Origin: Novosphingobium naphthalenivorans NBRC 102051
GTDB lineage: Bacteria > Pseudomonadota > Alphaproteobacteria > Sphingomonadales > Sphingomonadaceae
DNA: 64,000 nt
Direction of reading: 5' to 3'
Assembly: GCF_001590985.1 (NCBI RefSeq)
Contig: NZ_BCTX01000001.1
Location: forward strand, 1 to 64,000
Every line of letters begins with the position of its first letter. Position 1 is the stretch's first letter. Under the pieces are notes generated by a model. That model was not told the DNA's origin. It worked only from the letters and a program-made list of their open reading frames with translations, and made no database searches. Positions 43,624 through 53,530 of this stretch are shown here, one piece after another. A program made the position numbers and the translations under genes.

Positions 43624-45846
43624 TCATTCCGCCGCTTCGGGCTTGCGGCCCTGCGCGAGAGGATCGCGGGCAAAGCGCATGGTTACCGTGGTGCCGGAAC
43701 CTTGCGCGGGCGTGAACGTCATTTCGCCGCCGTGCTCCTCGATGATCTTGTTGACGATCGCGAGGCCCAGCCCAGTGCCTTTTTCGCGTGTCGTGACATA
43801 AGGTTCGATGATCCGCTCCCGGTCCTGCGAAAGCCCGATGCCGTTATCGGTAATGCGCACGAGGATCGAATCGCCCTGGTCAGCGACTTCGACGGCAATA
43901 GCGCCCCGGTAGCTCTCGTCCGCGTCCTTGCCTCTGGTCTCGATCGCCTCGACCGCGTTCTTGAGAACATTGGTCATCGCCTGCCCGAACTGGTGCCGGT
44001 CGCAGTCTATGCTGGCGATGTCCGGGGCAGCGGAGAAACTGAAGGCGATGTCCGGCCGCGCCACTTCCTGCAGGAACAGCGCCTGGCGCGTGAGAGCAAC
44101 CGGATCTTCCGCCCGGAACACCGGCTTGGGCAGGCGCGCGAAGGACGAGAACTCGTCCACCATCTTCCTCAGATCGCCGACCTGGCGGATGATCGTGCGG
44201 GTCAGGTCCTCGAACAGTTCGGGATTGTCAGTGATCTGCTTGCGGTAGCGGCGGCTCAGCCGTTCCGTCGCCAGCTGAATCGGCGTCAGCGGGTTCTTGA
44301 TCTCATGAGCAATGCGCCGCGCCACGTCGGACCAGGCCGCCGTGCGCTGATCGAGCAGCTGGCGCGTGATATCCTCGAACGTGATCACATGCCCGGTCGC
44401 GTCCCGGCTTGCCTTGACGGCCAGCGTCAGCAGTTCGCCCCCGCGGCTGTACTGGACAATGCCGCTTGCCGTCCCCTGCTCCACCAGCGCTGCGATCGGC
44501 GGTGCCAGTTCGCTGATGGTCAGATCGTCGGGAAGCTCGCTGCCGCGCTCGCTGAGCAGCCGCTGCGCCGTGCTGTTCATCAGCAGGATGCGCCCGTTTT
44601 CATCGAGCGAAATAATGCCCGACGTGACCGATTCGAGCACCGCCTCGATAAACAGGCGCCGCTCGTGAAGCTGGCGGTTGGCGCCCAGCAAGGCCTGCGT
44701 CTGCTTGTCGATCTGGGCGGTCATGCGGTTGAAGGCGCGGTTGAGCAGCCCGATCTCGTCGGCGCCGGTGCGTCCCTCGATGCGCAGCGCGTAATTGCCC
44801 GCGCCGACCCTCCGGGCCGCATCCACCAGTTCGTAGAGCGGCTTCACCTGCCGGTCGGCAAAGCGCAGCGCCAGCCAGACCGAGGTCCCCACCAGCACGA
44901 GCGAAGCCACGAACAACGCAACGTTGAATCGCAACTGCATAACCCGCGCGCGGTTCGTCAGCACTTCATAGGCCTGAACGATGTTTTCCGCGCTTTGTCC
45001 CTGGCTGAGCGAAAGCAGGTCGTTACTTCGCGCCACGAGGAGGTAGATGCCCGAGGATCGCTCAATCGGTGCGCTGGCGACGATACGGTCGGCTCGCGAC
45101 GTGACGTCGTAAGGCGCGCCCTTGTCCAGATTCTCCAGCGATTTCGTGCTGATGCGGTTGTTTTCGGATTTCCCGTCGGGATTGATGATGATCGGCGTGC
45201 GCTGGTTGCCGTCGGAATCGATCTGGATGATGGCGGCCACGCTCAGGTTCCGGCGCAGCACCTGATCGGCAAGGAACGCCTGGAACTCCTTGCTGGCCAC
45301 CGGATACTCGCCGAGCCAGGTGCGCGAGTCCTCGGCCATGGCGACTGATTCATAGCCGACATCGCGCATGGTCTGCTCGTAGTACCCGCGCGCCAGCTTG
45401 TTCGCATTCTCCAGCAATCCGCGCGAACTGTCCGAAAACCAGAATTCGACGCCCGATTGGAACAGCCACGATGCGAAGACCACCACCAGCAACGTGGGGA
45501 TGGCCGAAATCAACGAGAAGATGAACACCAGACGGACGTGCATACGCCCCGTCCCACCGATGTTCTCCGCCGCCCGGCGCAGCGCCATGCGCCGTCCGAA
45601 CAGCACCAGGATCGCCATGGCAGGCACCAGCGTGCCGACCAGCAGCGTGGCAGTGAGGTTGGAGGGCAACAGTTCGCCCTTGCCCCCGCCACCATTCAGC
45701 GCGACCCACGTCGTCGCTGTCATAATCAGGAACGCAAGGACTGAAAGCACTTCGATGAGGGCAAAGAAGTTCGCCCGGCGCGCGGCAACCTGCATGCGCC
45801 GCCACCAGCGCGGCCACCTGCGTTTATGGGTCGTGATGCCGTTCAT
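43624..45846 (-). CDS. ntrY: Nitrogen sensor histidine kinase NtrY
   Basis: This 740-residue membrane kinase is the partner of NtrX. N-terminal membrane helices (from about residue 28, with a second group near 65-120) precede a periplasmic-type region, a further helix near 310, HAMP, PAS, the HisKA box [21 protein letters not shown], and an HATPase domain with NVLKNAVEAIE and GTGLGLAIVNKI. It lies between ntrC and ntrX, the classical order. Confidence 0.94.
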   Translation of the reverse strand: MNGITTHKRRWPRWWRRMQVAARRANFFALIEVLSVLAFLIMTATTWVALNGGGGKGELLPSNLTATLLVGTLVPAMAILVLFGRRMALRRAAENIGGTGRMHVRLVFIFSLISAIPTLLVVVFASWLFQSGVEFWFSDSSRGLLENANKLARGYYEQTMRDVGYESVAMAEDSRTWLGEYPVASKEFQAFLADQVLRRNLSVAAIIQIDSDGNQRTPIIINPDGKSENNRISTKSLENLDKGAPYDVTSRADRIVASAPIERSSGIYLLVARSNDLLSLSQGQSAENIVQAYEVLTNRARVMQLRFNVALFVASLVLVGTSVWLALRFADRQVKPLYELVDAARRVGAGNYALRIEGRTGADEIGLLNRAFNRMTAQIDKQTQALLGANRQLHERRLFIEAVLESVTSGIISLDENGRILLMNSTAQRLLSERGSELPDDLTISELAPPIAALVEQGTASGIVQYSRGGELLTLAVKASRDATGHVITFEDITRQLLDQRTAAWSDVARRIAHEIKNPLTPIQLATERLSRRYRKQITDNPELFEDLTRTIIRQVGDLRKMVDEFSSFARLPKPVFRAEDPVALTRQALFLQEVARPDIAFSFSAAPDIASIDCDRHQFGQAMTNVLKNAVEAIETRGKDADESYRGAIAVEVADQGDSILVRITDNGIGLSQDRERIIEPYVTTREKGTGLGLAIVNKIIEEHGGEMTFTPAQGSGTTVTMRFARDPLAQGRKPEAAE

Positions 45847-45906
45847 CGTTGCTTCGTTACAACAGCACTGTTGCTGCCTTGCAAGAGGAATTCCATTAAA
45901 CCGTCA

Positions 45907-47325
45907 TCAGGATCGACGAACGAATTCTTCGGGATCGAGCGCGAGCTCGCTCAGGCGCTTTCGCAAGGTGTTGCGATTGATGCCCAGCGCCTGCGCCGCG
46001 CGCAGCTGATTGCCTCCGGTTTCACGCAGGACTTCCGCAAACAGAGGACGCTCGAAAGCCGCGATCGCGTTTTCGTAGATGGTCCCGCTGGCAGGCCGCT
46101 CCGCCGAAAGCCAGCGGGTCACGGCGCCCTCGATATCACAGGCATCACTGGTTCCGGCTGCCGGCACGCCGACAGGCTCCTGCGCCAGAAGCGGGAGAAC
46201 ACTGTCGGCATCGATCGTATCCTCGCGGGCGAGCAGCGCCATGCGATAGACGAAGTTCTTGAGCTCGCGCACATTGCCCCGCCAGGGCTGGCGGCTGAGC
46301 AGCTCGGCCGCTTCCGCCGTAAGCTGGCGGCGGGGCAGCCCCTCGTTGGCCGCGTGCTGGAGAAAGTGCCTGGCCAGAACCTCGATATCGTCGCTCCGGT
46401 CGCGCAGCGGCGGCATGTGGATCGGCACGACATTGAGCCGGTAATAGAGATCTTCGCGGAAACGCCCTGCCGCGATTTCAGGCTCGAGATCCTTGTTGGT
46501 GGCCGCGATGATGCGGGTGTCGAGCCGGATTTCCTCGCTGCCGCCGACACGCCGAACCGTCCCGGACTGCAACGCGCGCAGCAGCCGTGTCTGCGCCTGC
46601 ATCGGCATGTCCCCGATCTCATCGAGGAACAGCGTTCCGCCCGCGGCCTGCTCGAATTTGCCGACGTGACGCGCCACGGCGCCGGTAAAGGCCCCCTTCT
46701 CGTGCCCGAACAGTTCGCTCTCGATCAGTTCGGCCGGGATCGCGGCGGTATTCACGGCAATGAACGGCCCGTTCCGGCGATTGCCAAGCTGGTGGATGGC
46801 TTCCGCGACCAGTTCCTTGCCGGTTCCCGATTCGCCCAGGATCAGCACGGTAAGATCGTTGCGCAGCACGCGCGTGATCATGCGGAACACGGACTGCATC
46901 GCCGGACTGCGGCCTACCAGCGGAAGACCGTCGCCGAGAGGCTCGTCGCCACGCGGGCCGTCGCCCTGGGCATTGCCCGCAGCCTGCCGGACGGTGCGCG
47001 CCAGTTCGTCGATATCGAAGGGCTTGGGAAAGTACTCGAATGCCCCCGTGTCCGTCGCGCGGACCGCGGTATCGAGCGTGTTCTGCGCCGACAGGATGAT
47101 GATCGGCATATCCGGATGCAGGGCGCGGGCACGGTCCAGCGTTTCAATGCCGTCGCCATCGGGCAACATCACGTCCGTCACCAATGCCTCGAAGCGTCGT
47201 TCGCCCAGCAGACGGTCCCGCTCGGCAATGGTCTGGCAGTGCACGACCGAGAAACCCTCGTCCTCCAGCGCCGCCGTGATGACGATGGCGATCGACATGT
47301 CGTCTTCAACAAGCAGGACGCTCAT
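45907..47325 (-). CDS. ntrC: Nitrogen regulation response regulator NtrC
   Basis: This 472-residue sigma-54 activator has receiver Asp51 (LVTDVMLPDGDG), an AAA+ domain with Walker A GESGTGKELVA and an intact GAFTGA in EKGAFTGAV, and a C-terminal Fis-type DNA-binding domain (LRAAQALGINRNTLRKRL). Its start overlaps the ntrB stop in ATGA, so the pair is coupled. Unlike NtrX it keeps the sigma-54 contact. Confidence 0.96.
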   Translation of the reverse strand: MSVLLVEDDMSIAIVITAALEDEGFSVVHCQTIAERDRLLGERRFEALVTDVMLPDGDGIETLDRARALHPDMPIIILSAQNTLDTAVRATDTGAFEYFPKPFDIDELARTVRQAAGNAQGDGPRGDEPLGDGLPLVGRSPAMQSVFRMITRVLRNDLTVLILGESGTGKELVAEAIHQLGNRRNGPFIAVNTAAIPAELIESELFGHEKGAFTGAVARHVGKFEQAAGGTLFLDEIGDMPMQAQTRLLRALQSGTVRRVGGSEEIRLDTRIIAATNKDLEPEIAAGRFREDLYYRLNVVPIHMPPLRDRSDDIEVLARHFLQHAANEGLPRRQLTAEAAELLSRQPWRGNVRELKNFVYRMALLAREDTIDADSVLPLLAQEPVGVPAAGTSDACDIEGAVTRWLSAERPASGTIYENAIAAFERPLFAEVLRETGGNQLRAAQALGINRNTLRKRLSELALDPEEFVRRS

Positions 47326-48464
47326 GAAAACAACCTCCGCCTGAGGAGGCCCCTGGCGCGCGTTTCCTTCGCGAGCGGCAAGTGAATGCGAAAGTGGGTG
47401 AGGCCGGCCTCTTCATCGCGCTCGTGCGTGATGCGCCCGTTCATGTCGCGCACCAGTTTGCGCACGAGCGGCAGGCCCAGCCCCTGGCCGGACTTCTTGG
47501 TGGTGACGAACGGCTCGAAGATATGGTCCCGCATGGAGAAATCGACGCCGGGGCCATTATCGCTGACACGCAGCTCGACCGGCAGGCGCACCGGCGTGCC
47601 GGAATCGGTCGTATGCAATTGCAGGCCGCTGGCGAAACGCGTGCGAATGATGACGCGGGGCTCTTCCGCCTCCTGGCTGGCCTCGATCGCATTCGACAGC
47701 AGGTTGATAATCACCTGCACGAGGCCATCCGGACTTCCCAGAACCGGGGGCAGCGACGGATCGAATTCTTCCACAAGCCGGTAACTGGGCGCGGACGGAA
47801 CCAGCCCCTTGACGTTGGCCGCCTTGATCACGTCGATTGCCCGCCGCGCGGACTCGTGGAGATTGCAGGGCTCGACCGGCGGCGCGATGCGGCCGCTCAA
47901 TTTCTGCATGCGCTCGATCAAGCTGGCGATGCGATCGACTTCCGAAGTGATGAGGTCCGTCAGCGGCCGGTCCCGGTCGTCGATCTTTCGGGCAAGAAGC
48001 TGCGCCGCGCCGCGAATGCCCGCGAGCGGGTTCTTGATCTCGTGCGCCATGATTTCCGGCCCGCGCAGCACGGCCGTATCCGCCCCGCCGGAATCGTCGC
48101 CCAGTGCCTCGGCGGCGCTGTTGTCGTGGATCGTCAACACCTGCCAGCCCGGGGTATCGGCAACCGGCGCGACATTGATGTCGATGCGCCGGGCCCCCTT
48201 GCGCTTGAGCGAAACGTCCACTTCCCGCGCAGAAACCGGCGTTTCATAGTCCTGCAGCCGTTCCAGCAAGCGCTGGTCCGAGAAGGTCATGACATCGCCC
48301 AGCTTGCAACCGGCGAGACGCCGCAGCGACTGGCCGAAGAATTGCTCGCCCGCCGGGTTCACCGACGCGATAAGAAGTCCCGGCTCAAGCAGGATCACGG
48401 CATGTGGCAAGCTGGCCAGCAGCCGGTGGGCTTCGGGAAGAGCTGTCCGGCTAGAAATGCTCAT
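47322..48464 (-). CDS. ntrB: Nitrogen sensor histidine kinase NtrB
   Basis: This 380-residue cytoplasmic kinase/phosphatase for NtrC has an N-terminal PAS domain, a phospho-acceptor box [19 protein letters not shown], and an ATPase domain with [10 protein letters not shown] and [13 protein letters not shown]. There are no membrane helices, as expected for NtrB, which senses nitrogen through PII. ATG overlaps the dusB stop (ATGA) and its own stop overlaps ntrC. Confidence 0.95.
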   Translation of the reverse strand: MSISSRTALPEAHRLLASLPHAVILLEPGLLIASVNPAGEQFFGQSLRRLAGCKLGDVMTFSDQRLLERLQDYETPVSAREVDVSLKRKGARRIDINVAPVADTPGWQVLTIHDNSAAEALGDDSGGADTAVLRGPEIMAHEIKNPLAGIRGAAQLLARKIDDRDRPLTDLITSEVDRIASLIERMQKLSGRIAPPVEPCNLHESARRAIDVIKAANVKGLVPSAPSYRLVEEFDPSLPPVLGSPDGLVQVIINLLSNAIEASQEAEEPRVIIRTRFASGLQLHTTDSGTPVRLPVELRVSDNGPGVDFSMRDHIFEPFVTTKKSGQGLGLPLVRKLVRDMNGRITHERDEEAGLTHFRIHLPLAKETRARGLLRRRLFS

Positions 48465-49489
48465 GCTGCCCGCAGCTGTCCACCGGTGGACCGGTACGGC
48501 CCATAGAACTCCGCGAGCGAGCGCAACACTTCGCCAGCGTCATCGATGAAGTTCACGCGGTTGCGGAATTCGGCCGAGCCCTTCAGGCCCTTGACGTACC
48601 AGCCCAAGTGCTTGCGGGCCATCTTCACACCGGTGTCGGTGCCGTAGTGCGAAAGCATCGCTTCGTAGTGCTCCCGGATGATCTCGTACTGTTCGCCAAA
48701 GCCGGGATCGGCCATCAGCCCGCCGCCACGCCACCAGCGCATGACCTGCGCCAGGATCCACGGCTTGCCGTAAGCGCCGCGCCCGATCATGAGCCCGTCC
48801 GCGCCCGACTGCTCCAGCGCCTTGGCCGCATCTTCGATCCCGCAGATGTCGCCATTGACGATAACCGGGATCGAAACCGCATCCTTGACCTTGCGGACAA
48901 AGCTCCAGTCGGCCTCGCCCTTGTACATCTGGTTGCGGGTGCGGCCGTGGACGGTAATCATCTTTGCGCCGAGATCTTCGGCAATGCGGGCAAGCTCCGG
49001 CGCGTTGAGGCTGTCATGACACCAGCCCATACGCATCTTCACAGTCACCGGCACGTTCACGGCCTTGACTGTGGCTTCGATCAGCCTTGTCGCCAGAGGC
49101 ACATCACGCATCAGCGCCGAACCGGCATCGCCGTTGACGACCTTGCGCACCGGGCATCCCATATTGATGTCGATGATCGCGGCGCCGCGATCCTCGACCA
49201 GCTTGGCCGCCTCAGCCATTTGATCGGGCTCGCAGCCTACCAGCTGCATCGAGACAGGGTCTTCGATCTGGTCCCACATCGCCTTCTGGAGCGAAACCCG
49301 GGTTTCGCGGATCGCCGCCGGGCTCGCGATCATCTCGGTCACGTTGAGGCCGGAGCCGAAACTGCGCACCATCCGCCGGAACGGCAGGTCGGAAACCCCC
49401 GTCATCGGCGCGAGCACGACCGGACAGTCGATCGTCACCGGACCGACATGAATGGGTTTTAGTAGCGGAGGAACAGGCAGATCGGTCAT
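48461..49489 (-). CDS. dusB: tRNA-dihydrouridine synthase (DusB/NifR3 type)
   Basis: This 342-residue flavoprotein reduces uridines in tRNA. It has [19 protein letters not shown], the active-site loop [20 protein letters not shown] with the catalytic Cys, and VKMRMGW. It begins the operon dusB-ntrB-ntrC-ntrY-ntrX, the well-known nifR3 arrangement. The ATG at 49489 is chosen; a longer frame adds 27 residues reaching toward ispDF. Confidence 0.95.
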   Translation of the reverse strand: MTDLPVPPLLKPIHVGPVTIDCPVVLAPMTGVSDLPFRRMVRSFGSGLNVTEMIASPAAIRETRVSLQKAMWDQIEDPVSMQLVGCEPDQMAEAAKLVEDRGAAIIDINMGCPVRKVVNGDAGSALMRDVPLATRLIEATVKAVNVPVTVKMRMGWCHDSLNAPELARIAEDLGAKMITVHGRTRNQMYKGEADWSFVRKVKDAVSIPVIVNGDICGIEDAAKALEQSGADGLMIGRGAYGKPWILAQVMRWWRGGGLMADPGFGEQYEIIREHYEAMLSHYGTDTGVKMARKHLGWYVKGLKGSAEFRNRVNFIDDAGEVLRSLAEFYGPYRSTGGQLRAA

Positions 49490-49569
49490 ATTCTGTGCAG
49501 TGTTGCCTAAAAAACAGGCAGCGCATAGTGGATTGCCCTCCTCCCGGCAAGCGATTACCGGCAACGACA

Positions 49570-50766
49570 ATGTCGCCTACCGCATCAGCACAAGAGCAAG
49601 ACGAGCCCGGAACCGGCTCAGGCGCGCCACGAACGGCCGCCGTCGTCGTCGCCGCCGGACAAGGCCTGCGCGCCGGACAGCCCCTTCCCAAGCAGTTCGC
49701 GCGGTGGCGAGGTAAACCGGTGGTCAGACATTCGGTCGAGGCGCTGACCGCAGCGGGAATCGCCCCGGTCGTTGTCGTGATCCCGGCCGGTGCCGATGCC
49801 ATCGCGCGGGACGCTCTGAACGGCATTCCCGGCCTTCGCTTCGTCACAGGCGGCGCGACGCGTCAGGAGTCCGTCCGGCTGGGGCTGGAAGCACTGACCG
49901 GAGCCGCGCCGGACTTCGTCCTGATCCACGACGCTGCCCGGCCGGTCCTGCCGCAAGCGGTTATCGACCGGCTTCTGGAAGCGCTCCAACAGCGCAAAGG
50001 CGCGATTCCCGTGCTGCCTGTGGTGGACAGCCTGGCCCATGCCGGACGCACGGAATCCGGGGATGTCATGGGCACTCCTGCAAGACGCGAAGACCTGCGC
50101 CGGGTACAGACTCCGCAGGCCTTTCATTTCGAGGAGATTCTGGCCGCGCACCGGACCTGGCCGGGCGAAATGATCGCCGGGGACGATGCCCAGGTCGCCC
50201 AGTCACGGGGAATGGAAATCGCCATGGTCGAGGGAGACGAAGCCCTGCACAAGCTGACATTCGCATCCGACTTCGCGGCATCGCAGCCCGCTGTCCGCGT
50301 GGGGACAGGGTACGATGTCCACCGGTTGTCCGAGGGCGAGGAATTGTGGCTCTGCGGCTTGCGGATCGAGCATACGCATGGGCTCGCCGGGCACAGCGAC
50401 GCCGACGTTGCGATCCACGCCTTGGTCGATGCCCTGCTCGGCGCCATCGGCGCGGGCGATATCGGCCAGCATTTCCCGCCCAGCGATCCGCAATGGAAAG
50501 GCGCGGCATCGGACCAGTTCCTGTCTCATGCCGCAACGCTCGTGCGCGAAGCCGGATATGCGCTGGGCAATGCGGACGTGACGATCATATGCGAAAGCCC
50601 GAAGATCGGCCCGCATCGCGGCGCCATGCGCATCCGCCTTGCCGAAATCCTCGAAGTTGACATTGCCGCGGTCAGTGTGAAGGCAACCACAACCGAGAAA
50701 CTGGGTTTTACGGGACGCGGTGAAGGAATCGCGGCCCAGGCCGCCGTCAGCCTTTGCCGGATCTAG
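49570..50766 (+). CDS. ispDF: Bifunctional IspD/IspF isoprenoid enzyme
   Basis: This 398-residue fusion performs two MEP-pathway steps. The N-terminal IspD half (about 20-240) adds CTP to methylerythritol phosphate and has [18 protein letters not shown] and IHDAARPV. The C-terminal IspF half (from about 244) makes the cyclodiphosphate and starts [11 protein letters not shown], with its zinc Asp/His, then GHSDADV. The ATG at 49570 fits; a longer frame runs toward dusB. It is divergent from dusB and starts a short operon. Confidence 0.96.
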   Translation: MSPTASAQEQDEPGTGSGAPRTAAVVVAAGQGLRAGQPLPKQFARWRGKPVVRHSVEALTAAGIAPVVVVIPAGADAIARDALNGIPGLRFVTGGATRQESVRLGLEALTGAAPDFVLIHDAARPVLPQAVIDRLLEALQQRKGAIPVLPVVDSLAHAGRTESGDVMGTPARREDLRRVQTPQAFHFEEILAAHRTWPGEMIAGDDAQVAQSRGMEIAMVEGDEALHKLTFASDFAASQPAVRVGTGYDVHRLSEGEELWLCGLRIEHTHGLAGHSDADVAIHALVDALLGAIGAGDIGQHFPPSDPQWKGAASDQFLSHAATLVREAGYALGNADVTIICESPKIGPHRGAMRIRLAEILEVDIAAVSVKATTTEKLGFTGRGEGIAAQAAVSLCRI

Positions 50767-50788
50767 ATCCGGACCGGGAGTTTTGCGC

Positions 50789-51307
50789 ATGAAGAGACTT
50801 TTGGGATCGATGGCTTCCTTGCTGGCCTGCGTGCCCGGCGTCGCCGCGGCGGCGGAGCCGGTGTGCCTGACACGAACGGAAGCGACGTCTCTGGTGGCTT
50901 ATGCCCTCCCGCAAGCGATCAGCGGGACCGCCAAACGCTGCGCACCGGTGCTGCCGGCCAATGCATACCTTCGCCGCCATGGCGGAGATCTCGCAGCGCG
51001 CTACGCTACACAGAAAGCCAAATATTGGCCCAATGCCAAACCCGCCTTCATGAAAGCCCTTGGCCCCGATGCGGCCGGCACCGTTGGCAATCTGCCCGAC
51101 GACACCACTCAGCAGCTTGCGAACACTTTCGTCGAAGGCTTCGTCTCACAGCAGATCGCGCTCAAATCCTGCGACAAGCTGGACATCGCCATCGATCTGC
51201 TGTCTCCTTTGCCGCCCGAAAACACGGCCGGCCTGATCGCGCTGACAATGGAAGTGGCGAGCACTGCCGAACCGAAAGTGGGCAAAATTGCCCTTTGCAG
51301 GAACTGA
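50789..51307 (+). CDS. Secreted protein of unknown function
   Basis: This 172-residue protein has a signal peptide (MKRLLGSMASLLACVPGVAAA, cleavage near residue 22). Mature residues include three cysteines (in PVCLT, KRCAP and KSCDK) and a final Cys-Arg-Asn. I do not recognise a family. It lies 22 bases after ispDF and 16 before pncC on the same strand, so it is probably cotranscribed. The start is the ATG at 50789, from which the signal peptide reads. Confidence 0.7.
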   Translation: MKRLLGSMASLLACVPGVAAAAEPVCLTRTEATSLVAYALPQAISGTAKRCAPVLPANAYLRRHGGDLAARYATQKAKYWPNAKPAFMKALGPDAAGTVGNLPDDTTQQLANTFVEGFVSQQIALKSCDKLDIAIDLLSPLPPENTAGLIALTMEVASTAEPKVGKIALCRN

Positions 51308-51323
51308 TTCCTCAAGGATCACC

Positions 51324-51833
51324 ATGGCCAAGACATTGTTTTTTCCCGAAGACCTCGTAGCGCTCGCCGAGCGGGTGATTGACGAGAACAAGGCTGCCGG
51401 GCGCACGATCGCGCTGGCTGAAAGCTGCACCGGCGGGCTGGTCTGCGCGGCCCTGACCGAGATTCCCGGCTCATCGGCCGTGCTTGACCGCGGTTTCGTG
51501 ACCTATTCCAACGAGGCGAAGCAGGAACTGCTGGGCGTCCAGTCCGACATTCTCGAAGCTTTCGGCGCGGTTTCGCCCGCGACAGCCTGGGCCATGGCAC
51601 AAGGCGCGATCCGGCACAGCAACGCCGATGTCGCAGTCGCCGTCAGCGGAATCGCCGGCCCCGACGGCGGAACCGAGATGAAGCCCGTAGGAACCGTCGT
51701 TTTCGCGCTGGCCATCCGCGGAGATGACGAGGTGAATGCCGAACAGAAGCTGATCGAAGGCGCCAGCAGGGCGGAAATCCGGCATCAGGCAGCGCTTGTC
51801 GCGCTGGAGATGCTGCTCCTCAACCACGGATAA
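51324..51833 (+). CDS. pncC: CinA C-terminal domain protein, nicotinamide-nucleotide amidohydrolase
   Basis: This 169-residue protein corresponds to the stand-alone CinA C-terminal domain (PncC), which deamidates NMN to nicotinate mononucleotide. The motif ALAESCTGGLVCAALTEIPGSS carries the catalytic Ser, followed by VAVSGIAGPDGGTEMKPVGTV. The ATG at 51324 is chosen as the family start. It ends the ispDF operon and is followed by paired hairpins. Confidence 0.92.
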   Translation: MAKTLFFPEDLVALAERVIDENKAAGRTIALAESCTGGLVCAALTEIPGSSAVLDRGFVTYSNEAKQELLGVQSDILEAFGAVSPATAWAMAQGAIRHSNADVAVAVSGIAGPDGGTEMKPVGTVVFALAIRGDDEVNAEQKLIEGASRAEIRHQAALVALEMLLLNHG

Positions 51834-51863
51834 ATCAAAAATAACAGATGGTTGTGGATGCTT

Positions 51864-51910
51864 AGTCACTTTTTGAAACCATGTCATCACAGGGATTTCA
51901 AAAAGTAACT
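51864..51910. repeat. Stem-loop 1 of a paired hairpin element after pncC
   Basis: AGTCACTTTTTGAAACC (51864-51880) pairs with GATTTCAAAAAGTAACT (51894-51910), 15 of 17 positions, around a 13-base loop. It is related in wording to stem-loop 2, 28 bases downstream. Confidence 0.65.
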
Positions 51911-51937
51911 CGTAAGCGGCAACGCTGACATTGCCCT

Positions 51938-51975
51938 GTTACCTTTTGAAACCAATTAAAGTTTCAAAAGGTAAC
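51938..51975. terminator. Stem-loop 2 of the paired hairpin element
   Basis: GTTACCTTTTGAAAC (51938-51952) is the perfect complement of GTTTCAAAAGGTAAC (51961-51975), a 15-bp stem with an 8-base AT loop. It lies between the convergent pncC and ratA ends and could terminate in both directions, though no clean T-run follows. Confidence 0.65.
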
Positions 51976-51983
51976 TCAAAGCC

Positions 51984-52430
51984 TCACAGCTCCTGCTGAA
52001 CCCCGTAAAGCTCCGCCGCGCGCGTTTCGAAAGCGGCCACCATCTTGCGAAAGGCCTTGTCGAAATACTGCCCGGCAAGCTTTTCGAACAGTGCGTTTCG
52101 GAACGAAAAGCGGACATCGAACTCGACATCGCAAGCCGTGCTGCTCACGGGGTGGAAGGTCCAGACATTGTCGAGATCGCGCATCGGCCCGTCGACGTAG
52201 TGCACGCGGATTTCGCGCGGACGCTGCTTCTCGACGCGCGAGGTGAACTTCTCACGCAGCGCCTTGAAGCCGACCAGCATGTCGGCGATCATTTCGTGCT
52301 CGCTGTCCGACTTGACCCGCGTGGCCACGACCCAGGGCAGGAACTCCTGGTAGCGGCCGACATCGGCGACCAGGTCGAACATCTGTTCCGCACTGTATGG
52401 CAAGCGGTGGACTTCGTGGATTCCCGGCAT
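51984..52430 (-). CDS. RatA/Coq10-type START domain protein
   Basis: This 148-residue SRPBCC/START-fold protein of the Coq10 family probably binds ubiquinone and supports respiration; E. coli RatA was described as a ribosome association toxin. The signature opening HRLPYSAEQMFDLVADVGRYQEFLPWV is present, and length is normal. It follows lipA on the same strand with a 52-base gap, a common alphaproteobacterial pair. Confidence 0.9.
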   Translation of the reverse strand: MPGIHEVHRLPYSAEQMFDLVADVGRYQEFLPWVVATRVKSDSEHEMIADMLVGFKALREKFTSRVEKQRPREIRVHYVDGPMRDLDNVWTFHPVSSTACDVEFDVRFSFRNALFEKLAGQYFDKAFRKMVAAFETRAAELYGVQQEL

Positions 52431-52482
52431 GTTCAGGCCTGTTTCAGCGTCGTGGCGACACGGCGATGTACACCGGTAGACA

Positions 52483-53421
52483 TCAGCGCTGTCCCCGCGC
52501 CAGCTTGGCTTCGCGCGCCGCCCGCATCTCTGCGAAATCCTCGCCTGCGTGATAGCTGGAGCGCGTCAGCGGCGTCGCTGCCACCTGCAGGAAGCCCTTA
52601 GCCCGCGCGATCGCGCCATAGGCTGCAAAGGCCTGCGGCGTCACGAATTCCTTGACTTCGGTATGCTTGGGCGTGGGGCGCAGGTACTGGCCCATGGTCA
52701 GGAAATCGATGTCGGCACAGCGCATGTCGTCCATCACCTGATGCACTTCAAGCCGCTCCTCACCCAGTCCGAGCATGACCCCCGACTTGGTGAAAATCGA
52801 AGGATCGTGAGCCTTTACCTCTTCCAGAAGACGCAGCGAGGCATAGTAGCGCGCGCCGGGACGGATCGTCGGGTAGAGCCGGGGAACCGTCTCGAGGTTG
52901 TGATTGTAGACATCCGGCCGCGCGGCAACGATCGCCTCGATGGCGGCGCGCATCTTGCCCCGGAAATCGGGCGTGAGAATCTCGATCGTGGTCTGCGGCG
53001 CATTGCGGCGCAGTTCCTCGATCACTTTCACGAACTGGCCGGCGCCGCCATCCGGCAGGTCGTCGCGGTCCACAGAGGTGATGACGATGTGTTCCAGCCC
53101 CATCTCGGCCGCAGCCTGAGCCACGTGGGCTGGCTCATCGGCGTCGACGCGTCCCGGCATTCCCGTCTTCACGTTGCAAAAAGCGCAGGCCCGCGTGCAA
53201 GTATCGCCGAGGATCATCACCGTTGCGTGCTTTTTCGTCCAGCACTCACCGATGTTGGGACAGGCGGCCTCCTCACACACGGTATTGAGCTTGAGATCGC
53301 GCATCAGCTTGCGCGTTTCGCCATATCCCTTGGTGGTGGGCGCCTTGACGCGGATCCAGTCCGGCTTGCGCTGGCGTTCCGGTTTGCTGTCGGGGTTCGG
53401 TGCAGAGGAGAGATCGTTCAT
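52483..53421 (-). CDS. lipA: Lipoyl synthase
   Basis: This 312-residue radical SAM enzyme inserts sulfur into octanoyl-lysine to make lipoyl cofactors. The auxiliary cluster cysteines are Cys49, Cys54 and Cys60, the radical SAM cluster cysteines are Cys75, Cys79 and Cys82, and the C-terminal RSSYHAGE supplies the serine ligand. Its products are needed by the lipoyl domains of PdhC and PdhB in this window. It is divergent from the carbonic anhydrase gene. Confidence 0.97.
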   Translation of the reverse strand: MNDLSSAPNPDSKPERQRKPDWIRVKAPTTKGYGETRKLMRDLKLNTVCEEAACPNIGECWTKKHATVMILGDTCTRACAFCNVKTGMPGRVDADEPAHVAQAAAEMGLEHIVITSVDRDDLPDGGAGQFVKVIEELRRNAPQTTIEILTPDFRGKMRAAIEAIVAARPDVYNHNLETVPRLYPTIRPGARYYASLRLLEEVKAHDPSIFTKSGVMLGLGEERLEVHQVMDDMRCADIDFLTMGQYLRPTPKHTEVKEFVTPQAFAAYGAIARAKGFLQVAATPLTRSSYHAGEDFAEMRAAREAKLARGQR

Positions 53422-53450
53422 GAGGCCCAGATAGTCTCATGCTCGCGCCC

Positions 53451-53478
53451 TTGCCAGTACGAACTTGCCAGTACGAAT
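53451..53478. repeat. Tandem 14-base direct repeat in the lipA-carbonic anhydrase spacer
   Basis: TTGCCAGTACGAAC at 53451-53464 is followed at once by TTGCCAGTACGAAT at 53465-53478, 13 of 14 identical. It lies in a divergent promoter region and could be a pair of regulator sites or a slippage duplication. Confidence 0.6.
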
Positions 53479-53530
53479 ATCCCGGCTAAGGGATGCCCGC
53501 AGTTACACATCCCATTACGGAGTGCCCTCT

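Noticed and set aside
49570-50766. ispDF as an artificial fusion or missing stop
   Set aside because: The fused IspDF is normal in many alphaproteobacteria, and both halves are complete in one frame.
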